A stretch of DNA of 10,013 bases, taken from the NCBI GenBank assembly GCA_001797745.1, contig MGQF01000080.1, forward strand, positions 20,261-30,273, written 5' to 3'. The notes beneath the pieces are model-generated. The model saw only the letters and a list, made by a program, of their open reading frames with translations, was not told the origin of the DNA and did not search any database. Source of the DNA: Deltaproteobacteria bacterium RBG_13_52_11. GTDB lineage: Bacteria > Desulfobacterota > B13-G15 > RBG-16-54-18. Each line of letters starts with the position of its first letter. Position 1 is the first letter of the stretch. Positions 5,328-10,013 of the stretch are shown one piece after another. The translations under genes and the position numbers were made by a program.

Positions 5328-7501
5328 TGGAGAAGGAGATCACCATCGCCCTCGCGGGCAACCCGAATTCCGGAAAGACGACCATCTTCAACAACCTGAC
5401 CGGCGCGCGCCAAAAGGTAGGGAACTGGCCTGGTGTCACCGTCGAGAAAAAAGAGGGAACCACTGCCTATAACGGCTATACCATCCGGGTGGTCGACCTC
5501 CCCGGAACCTACAGCTTGACCGCATACTCCCAGGAGGAGATCATCGCACGCAACTACATCATCGAGGAAAAACCCGATCTCGTGGTCGACGTGATCGACG
5601 CCGCCAACCTGGAACGCAATCTCTATCTAGCAACCCAGTTGATCGATCTCGGAGTAAAGCTGGTTTTCGCCCTCAACATGGTAGATATGGCCCAATCGAG
5701 GGGGCAGCTCATCGATCATGAGCAGCTCTCCCTCCTCATGGGGGTCCCCTTCGTTCCTACGGTGGGGACCAAAGGTCAGGGGACGGGAGAGTTATTGCAA
5801 GCCATCGTCAGGGTGGCTGAAGATAGAGAATCAGTTTTCCGGCACATCCATATCAATTACGGCAAGGAACTGGAAGAGGAGATCACAACACTGCAAGGTT
5901 TGATCCGATCCGCTGAATCATCGGTGGATGAGCACCACGCCCGGTGGATAGGGATCAAGCTCCTGGAAAACGACGAAGAGGTCATCAAGGAGATCGAAAA
6001 GGGCCCTCGGAAGAGGGCCATTCTGGATCAGCTGGAACAAAGCAAGGCCCACCTCCAAAAAATACTGGGCGATGATCCGGAGACATTGATCGCCGACCGC
6101 CGCTACGGCTTCATCCATGGGGCCCTCAAAGAGACCCTGCGGCATACCCGCAAGAACAGGCGTTATCGCTCCGACCAGGTGGATATGGTCCTGACCAATC
6201 GCCTGCTCGGGTTCCCGATCTTTATCTTCTTTATCTGGGCCATGTTCCAACTCACCTTTAATGTGGGGCGGTATCCCGTGACATGGATCGACGCCGGGGT
6301 GGGGCTCCTCGCCCAATCCGTCGGTGGGCTGATGGGAGAGAGTCTTCTCAGGGGCCTTGTTGTTGACGGGATTATCAGCGGCGTGGGCGGCGTGGCTGTC
6401 TTTCTCCCAAACATCTTCATCCTCTTTTTCTGCATCGCCCTCTTTGAGGATACGGGATACATGGCCAGGGCCGCCTTTATCATGGACAAGGTGATGCACA
6501 CCCTGGGGCTGCACGGCAAATCCTTTATCCCCATGATCATGGGGTTTGGGTGCAATGTGCCGGCCATTATGGCGACACGGGTGCTGGAGAGCAGGAGGGA
6601 TAGGATTCTCACCATCTTAATCAATCCGTTGATCAGCTGCAGCGGTAGACTCCCCATCTATGTCCTTATCGCCGGGGCAGTCTTTGGGGCGCGGGCGGGC
6701 AACGTCATCTTCTCCATCTATATCATCGGCATCGTCATGGCCATCTTGATGGGCCAGATCTTCAAACGGACCCTCTTCAGGGGGGAGATCGCCCCCTTTG
6801 TACTGGAGCTCCCCCCTTACCGCATGCCAACCCTCAAGGGGACCTTGATCCATATGTGGGAGAGAGGTTCAATGTTTATCAAAAAGATGGGAGGCATAAT
6901 TCTCATCGGATCGATCGTGGTCTGGGCTCTCAGCTCCTTCCCCCAGAACGTGGACTACTCCAGGGATTACGAAGGACAAAGACGCCGCATCCAAGCAGAG
7001 TATGCGGCGGAGATCCAAAGAGGCGATAAAGAACAGGCCGCTGTGCTCACCGAGGAAATGGAGCGGAAGATCGCCGCGGTGGAGATCCTCAGAAAAAGGG
7101 AATTTCAGGAGAAGAGCCTCCTGGGGAGGCTGGGAAAGGTCATTGCCCCGGCCCTGCGCCCCCTGGGCTTTGACTGGAAGGCGGACGTGGCCCTGCTCAC
7201 AGGCTTTGTGGCCAAGGAGATCGTGGTGAGCACCTTCGGGGTCCTCTATCAGGCAAATGAGGAGGGAGATGAGAGCGACACCTTGCGCGTCGCCATCCAG
7301 AAAGCTATGACGCCGCTGGTCGGCTACGCCTTCATGATCTTTGTCTTGGTTTATACGCCGTGTTTGGCAACGGTGGCCGCCATTCGCCGAGAGACAGGAA
7401 CCTGGGGGTGGGCGGCCTTCTCCGTCGTCTACAGCCTCGCCCTGGCCTGGATTCTGGCCTTTCTTATCTACCAAGGAGGGATGCTCCTCGGACTCGGATA
7501 G
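5327..7501 (+). CDS. feoB: FeoB, ferrous iron transporter
   Basis: Inner-membrane Fe(II) importer of 724 residues with a cytoplasmic GTPase domain. Seen directly: P-loop GNPNSGKT (11-18), TVE at 38-40 in the switch I region, DLPG (57-60), NMVD (117-120) and VGTKGQGT near 146-153 as the G5 region. A helical spacer domain of about 180-285 follows, then hydrophobic segments forming two Gate domains, with conserved GCNVPA (C409), NPLISCSGRLP (C438) and YTPCLA (C679) cysteines lining the expected iron path. A charged, helical stretch at about 543-598 between Gate segments is rich in Glu, Arg, Lys and Ala and looks like a coiled coil. Length is close to that of other bacterial FeoB proteins. It ends the Fur-controlled operon. 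The 76 bases from its stop to the convergent gene at 7578 contain no convincing terminator, only a short GCCA/TGGC hairpin. Confidence 0.97.
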   Translation: MEKEITIALAGNPNSGKTTIFNNLTGARQKVGNWPGVTVEKKEGTTAYNGYTIRVVDLPGTYSLTAYSQEEIIARNYIIEEKPDLVVDVIDAANLERNLYLATQLIDLGVKLVFALNMVDMAQSRGQLIDHEQLSLLMGVPFVPTVGTKGQGTGELLQAIVRVAEDRESVFRHIHINYGKELEEEITTLQGLIRSAESSVDEHHARWIGIKLLENDEEVIKEIEKGPRKRAILDQLEQSKAHLQKILGDDPETLIADRRYGFIHGALKETLRHTRKNRRYRSDQVDMVLTNRLLGFPIFIFFIWAMFQLTFNVGRYPVTWIDAGVGLLAQSVGGLMGESLLRGLVVDGIISGVGGVAVFLPNIFILFFCIALFEDTGYMARAAFIMDKVMHTLGLHGKSFIPMIMGFGCNVPAIMATRVLESRRDRILTILINPLISCSGRLPIYVLIAGAVFGARAGNVIFSIYIIGIVMAILMGQIFKRTLFRGEIAPFVLELPPYRMPTLKGTLIHMWERGSMFIKKMGGIILIGSIVVWALSSFPQNVDYSRDYEGQRRRIQAEYAAEIQRGDKEQAAVLTEEMERKIAAVEILRKREFQEKSLLGRLGKVIAPALRPLGFDWKADVALLTGFVAKEIVVSTFGVLYQANEEGDESDTLRVAIQKAMTPLVGYAFMIFVLVYTPCLATVAAIRRETGTWGWAAFSVVYSLALAWILAFLIYQGGMLLGLG

Positions 7502-7577
7502 ATTCCCCGCATGCAAAATATCATGCCATAATGGCTGAAGCGCCCTTTCGAGTCTTAAAAACGATCCCCCTCAACTG

Positions 7578-8669
7578 CTATTGGCATCCCTTTTCCAGCT
7601 TCTGTTGCTTAGCCCTGAAATCCTCGATCAATTTCTGTACCCCCCGCTCTTCCTGGAACTTCGATGAGAGCGTGATGAGCTCATTGCGATAGATATTCCC
7701 CTTGTTCAATTGCTGAAGCTCTACCTCCATTTTTTTCTTTTCATCTTGCAAGGACCCTGATGCCACTTCCTTCATCTTTTTATCAACCACAACCAGTTCT
7801 CTTTCTAATTGCGTGATCCTGGCCTCATCGGCAAAGGACGCTTTGGGATCCTTGAGTGTGAGATAGAGCATCCCCAGATATCTCCCGTAACCAGGGCTGC
7901 AAACCACAATGGTCTGCCCTACCTGGAGGGGTCTTATCAACCCGGATGGCTCGTGTCCGGCCACAGCGATCGTTACCCCTGGCAGCTGAGGAAGAAGGGC
8001 CTTAAGCTCAATCAGAGGCATGGCTGCGAGGAGGATAATGATATCAGCCTTACCCTGCAATTCCTTTATCATCTGCTGTCCCGTAGTCACCGGATCCAAC
8101 ACCTTCCAACTCCGGGTTTGGGCTTTTGAAGATGGATTGGCGCTCATGAGGCTGAAAATCCCCCAGCGCAGGCCCCCTGCGTCCTTTACCATCGAGGAGA
8201 TTGACATCTTCTGGCCATCCTTCAAGACTACATTGGCGGAGATGAAGGGAAATGTGGCCATCTTTTTCAGCGTGGCAAAATCTTTAGTACCCATCCTCAG
8301 TTCATCTTCCCCTATACCCACAGCATCACACTCCATGAGGTTGAAGGCTTCGACGATCAATTGGGCGTTCAGCAAGGCCTCCTTTTTTTGGGAAGAGGGA
8401 AGGGATGGATCGACGTTTTTGTAGAAGAGGAGATTTCCCGCATCCAGGACAAGAATGTCCTTCCCTGTCTTCTTGGTCTCCTCTATCACCTGTGCCCTTC
8501 TGGCAAGACCGCCAGATTTGGAAGCCCCTCAACCGGCGGGATCGACCTGCCCGTTGATGTTGTTGCTGTAGATGATAGTGACCTGTGTGCTATCCGCCCA
8601 AGCAGAGGGCATTGCCATGGTAGCGAAGAGTAGTGGAGCGATAAAAACCCTCGTCAATGTTCTACTCAT
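7578..8669 (-). CDS. Secreted metallophosphoesterase-like selenoprotein with in-frame UGA (Sec47)
   Basis: A 363-residue protein if the in-frame TGA at codon 47 (8531-8529) is read as selenocysteine. The ATG at 8669 has AGGAGG six bases upstream. Residues 1-25 form a clear signal peptide (basic start, hydrophobic core, AWA before D26), so the product is periplasmic. Mature residues VTIIYSNNINGQVDPAG, then U47, then a segment ending GGLARRA match the start of UshA/5'-nucleotidase-like proteins that usually read N-I-H-G-x-x-x-P-C-G-C and G-G-L-A-R-R, with Sec in place of the second Cys. Later landmarks are DAGNLLF (76-82), GIGEDEL (118-124) and AGHEPSG (237-243). Several metal ligands of the active family look replaced (NNING for DxHG), so phosphatase activity is doubtful. 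Residues 282-320 look like a coiled coil; Cys are at 114, 257 and 362. The gene lies 42 bases after fdhD in the same direction. The alternative, a nonsense-mutated gene, is less likely because of the SECIS-like hairpin and the intact frame on both sides. Confidence 0.82.
8499..8531 (-). promoter_or_regulatory. Bacterial SECIS-like hairpin directly after the UGA codon
   Basis: On the - strand, the UGA at 8531-8529 is followed by a perfect 6-bp stem, UCUGGC (8516-8511) with GCCAGA (8504-8499), closed by the six-base loop GGUCUU (8510-8505). The loop starts 18 bases after the UGA, the same spacing as I recall for E. coli fdhF, whose apical loop also carries GGUC as the SelB contact. A short lower pairing (CTT with AAG) is possible. 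This is the main evidence that the stop is recoded. Confidence 0.82.
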
Positions 8670-8711
8670 TTTTAGCCTCCTCGATACAAAGTGAACCGTA
8701 CAGAGCAAATC

Positions 8712-9488
8712 CTATCTTAAGTGTGGTGAAAAGGCAACCCGCACCCTCTCCGGGTGGGCATAAATGGTAAAGCGATCTTCCCGCGCAAAGCCGATGAGGG
8801 TCACCCCCAGCCGTTCAGCCACCTCAATCCCACGGTCAATCACTGCAGCCTTGGTGACTACAATGGGGATTTGCGCTCGCGCTGCCTTAAGAACCATCCC
8901 CTCAGGTTGCCTTCCACTGCAACCCAAGATTTTCTTAGTTAAAGGGATCCGATGTAAGAGGGCATACCCCACAATCTTGTCAACGGTATTCCACCGCCCG
9001 ATATCCTCGGCCGCCTTGATCACCCTTCCCTCCTGATCGAACAGTACGGAGCAATGTATACCACCTGTCTTCTTCCAGCTCTCTGAGTGCTCGGGGATCT
9101 GTTGGGCGCACTGTATTATCAGCGCAGGGGAGACCTCTAATGTGGAGGAAACCACAGGGATCTCCCCCCATTCCCGCCGCCGATATATTACGTTTTGGTG
9201 CGCGGCCTTACGTGGAATAATCTTCTTCGTTGCAGTTCTGACGAAGATCTGATCCCCTTGTTGTTCAACACCCGTCACTTCTTCCGGCTTCAGAAACCCC
9301 TCGGTCACCAAGTAACCCAGGGCATGGGCCTCAAGGTCCGTGGGAGAAACCACAATGGTGTCCACCAGGGTATCGTTGAGATAGAGCTCGTATGACCCCT
9401 CAACAGCCACCCAGTCTTCAACCTTTTGTGTCCTGCCCCCTTGTATGAGGAGGGCAGGATATCTCTTTATGATGGTCTTCCCCTTCAT
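8712..9488 (-). CDS. fdhD: FdhD-family formate dehydrogenase accessory sulfurtransferase, CxxC missing
   Basis: Protein of 258 residues in the FdhD family, which in E. coli passes sulfur from IscS to the molybdenum cofactor needed by formate dehydrogenase. Seen: LEAHALGYLVTEGFL (52-66, the family's AlGyLltEGii block), TGGIHCSVLF (141-150), AEDIGRWNTVDKIVGYAL (160-177), the family's EDVGRHNAVDK block, GCSGRQPEGMVLKAA (189-203) and LIGFARED near 231-238. The conserved CGxCG pair is absent: the matching place reads VVSSTLEVSPAL (112-123). The only cysteines are C127, C146 and C190, and the usual His of GRHN is Trp166. Function as a sulfurtransferase is therefore uncertain. The ATG at 9488 is chosen over the GTG at 9509 because it overlaps the fdhE stop as ATGA, typical of coupled genes. 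Confidence 0.85.
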   Translation of the reverse strand: MKGKTIIKRYPALLIQGGRTQKVEDWVAVEGSYELYLNDTLVDTIVVSPTDLEAHALGYLVTEGFLKPEEVTGVEQQGDQIFVRTATKKIIPRKAAHQNVIYRRREWGEIPVVSSTLEVSPALIIQCAQQIPEHSESWKKTGGIHCSVLFDQEGRVIKAAEDIGRWNTVDKIVGYALLHRIPLTKKILGCSGRQPEGMVLKAARAQIPIVVTKAAVIDRGIEVAERLGVTLIGFAREDRFTIYAHPERVRVAFSPHLR

Positions 9489-10013
9489 GCGCCGGTGATA
9501 GGACCCCACCAGGGGGTGGAGATAGGTCTCCGGTAACCCTTCTCCAAGACCAGGATATCCAGATGAATGGTGACGACATCCTCAAGATCCAAAGAGGGCT
9601 CGTAATCGAGCCTGCGGGCATCAACAGTTTTGATGTAGCCTTTGCATTGATCGCAGAGATCCACCCGATAGGCCTCCTCTTCTTCCGAGTAAAGGTAGTG
9701 CAGCGAGTCGAAGCCCTTGTTAGAGCAATAGGGACAGGCGATGCGCTCCCACCGCCACTGACAACCGCAAAAAGAGCACTGGAGATACCTCCTTCCCTCT
9801 TCATCCCGCAACTGGGCCATCTGAGGGGCAGATCCGCACAGGGGGCAGTCTCTCTGCAGCCAGGCCTCCAGGTCCACAAAACCCCTTAGCTGTTCCATCT
9901 GAGCTTCGAGGGAAGGCCTGACACTGGCCTTGACCAAAAAAGTGAGGATCCCCTTATCTAATCCGCACCGCTTAGCCTCGTGCGTGAAATGACCTTCGTC
10001 GTAGTGCTGGCTG
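9485..10013 (-). CDS. fdhE: FdhE, formate dehydrogenase accessory protein (5' end outside window)
   Basis: Partial gene: the frame is open to the right edge, so only the C-terminal 175 residues or so are seen. The protein has four zinc-binding CxxC pairs typical of FdhE: CPLCG, CSFCGC, CPYC and CDQC, arranged as two rubredoxin-like knuckle sets, with the family's RRYLQCSFC, W-W and ERIACPYC spacing. FdhE is a cytoplasmic protein needed for maturation of respiratory formate dehydrogenases and binds their catalytic subunit in E. coli. It is the first visible gene of the - strand set fdhE, fdhD and the selenoprotein gene; its TGA overlaps the fdhD ATG by four bases. An internal TTG at 9937 is not a credible start, because the upstream frame continues with family-like sequence. 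Formate dehydrogenase structural genes probably lie to the right of the window. Confidence 0.9.
   Translation of the reverse strand, partial: SQHYDEGHFTHEAKRCGLDKGILTFLVKASVRPSLEAQMEQLRGFVDLEAWLQRDCPLCGSAPQMAQLRDEEGRRYLQCSFCGCQWRWERIACPYCSNKGFDSLHYLYSEEEEAYRVDLCDQCKGYIKTVDARRLDYEPSLDLEDVVTIHLDILVLEKGYRRPISTPWWGPITGA

Noticed and set aside
5918..6514. Open frame of 198 codons on the - strand inside feoB
   Set aside because: Antisense shadow of the FeoB spacer and first Gate segments, with low-complexity His/Glu/Pro content and no ribosome binding site.
6869..7516. Open frame of 215 codons on the - strand inside feoB
   Set aside because: Antisense shadow of the FeoB C-terminus; no recognisable domain and no matching promoter.
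7502..7577. Possible bidirectional terminator between feoB and the selenoprotein gene
   Set aside because: Only a four-pair GCCA/TGGC hairpin and a GCATG/CATGC repeat without U-tracts; too weak to call.
7578..8489. Selenoprotein gene called as a 303-residue protein starting at GTG 8489
   Set aside because: No Shine-Dalgarno at that GTG, no signal peptide, and the family's first motif lies upstream in the same frame beyond the TGA.
8326..8532. Minus-strand frame of 68 codons spanning the UGA region
   Set aside because: It is in a different frame from the phosphoesterase-like gene and lacks homology; it could suggest a frameshift, but the true frame needs only UGA recoding.

Overview
The window looks like a chromosomal segment from an anaerobic bacterium, most plausibly of the Desulfobacterota (deltaproteobacterial) type. 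The grounds are a Fur-controlled ferrous iron uptake operon, formate dehydrogenase maturation genes, a DapL-like aminotransferase and strong evidence for selenocysteine use. This assignment is inferred from gene content, not from any marker gene.

Layout. Positions 4-2151 (+ strand) are visibly AT-rich. They hold a radical SAM protein with a B12-binding-like N-terminus and a small GIY-YIG nuclease-domain protein. A long hairpin at 2192-2228 marks the change to GC-rich sequence that continues to the end. Positions 2363-3547 (- strand) encode a class I PLP aminotransferase. Its 5' leader (about 3548-3750) holds what looks like a complete translation-coupled attenuator: a 25-codon leader peptide with a Phe-Tyr-Leu-Tyr-Tyr-Tyr-Tyr run, an antiterminator, an intrinsic terminator and a helix that could mask the leader peptide's ribosome binding site. 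This predicts control by charged tyrosine/phenylalanine tRNA and points to an aromatic aminotransferase role. From 3817 the + strand carries one operon: a near-consensus promoter, a Fur box over the predicted start point, fur, an unusual Fur-FeoA fusion gene, feoA and feoB (to 7501). Together these form an iron-sensing and GTP-driven Fe(II) import unit, with the last three genes overlapping or touching.

On the - strand, read from the right edge, fdhE (cut by the window) and fdhD overlap by four bases and are followed by a secreted protein of the UshA/5'-nucleotidase-like metallophosphoesterase family. The third gene is interrupted at codon 47 by an in-frame TGA. This TGA is followed by a bacterial SECIS-like hairpin with the spacing and apical GGUC of the E. 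coli fdhF element, and it sits where relatives carry a Cys in a PCGC-type motif. The best reading is a selenoprotein, not a pseudogene. Its placement behind formate dehydrogenase maturation genes suggests a periplasmic redox or cofactor-related job.

The two most interesting items are the unannotated selenoprotein (7578-8669, minus) and the tyrosine-rich attenuator (3596-3746, minus). The Fur-FeoA fusion and an FdhD that lacks its usual CxxC are secondary. No tRNA, rRNA, CRISPR array or insertion sequence was seen.
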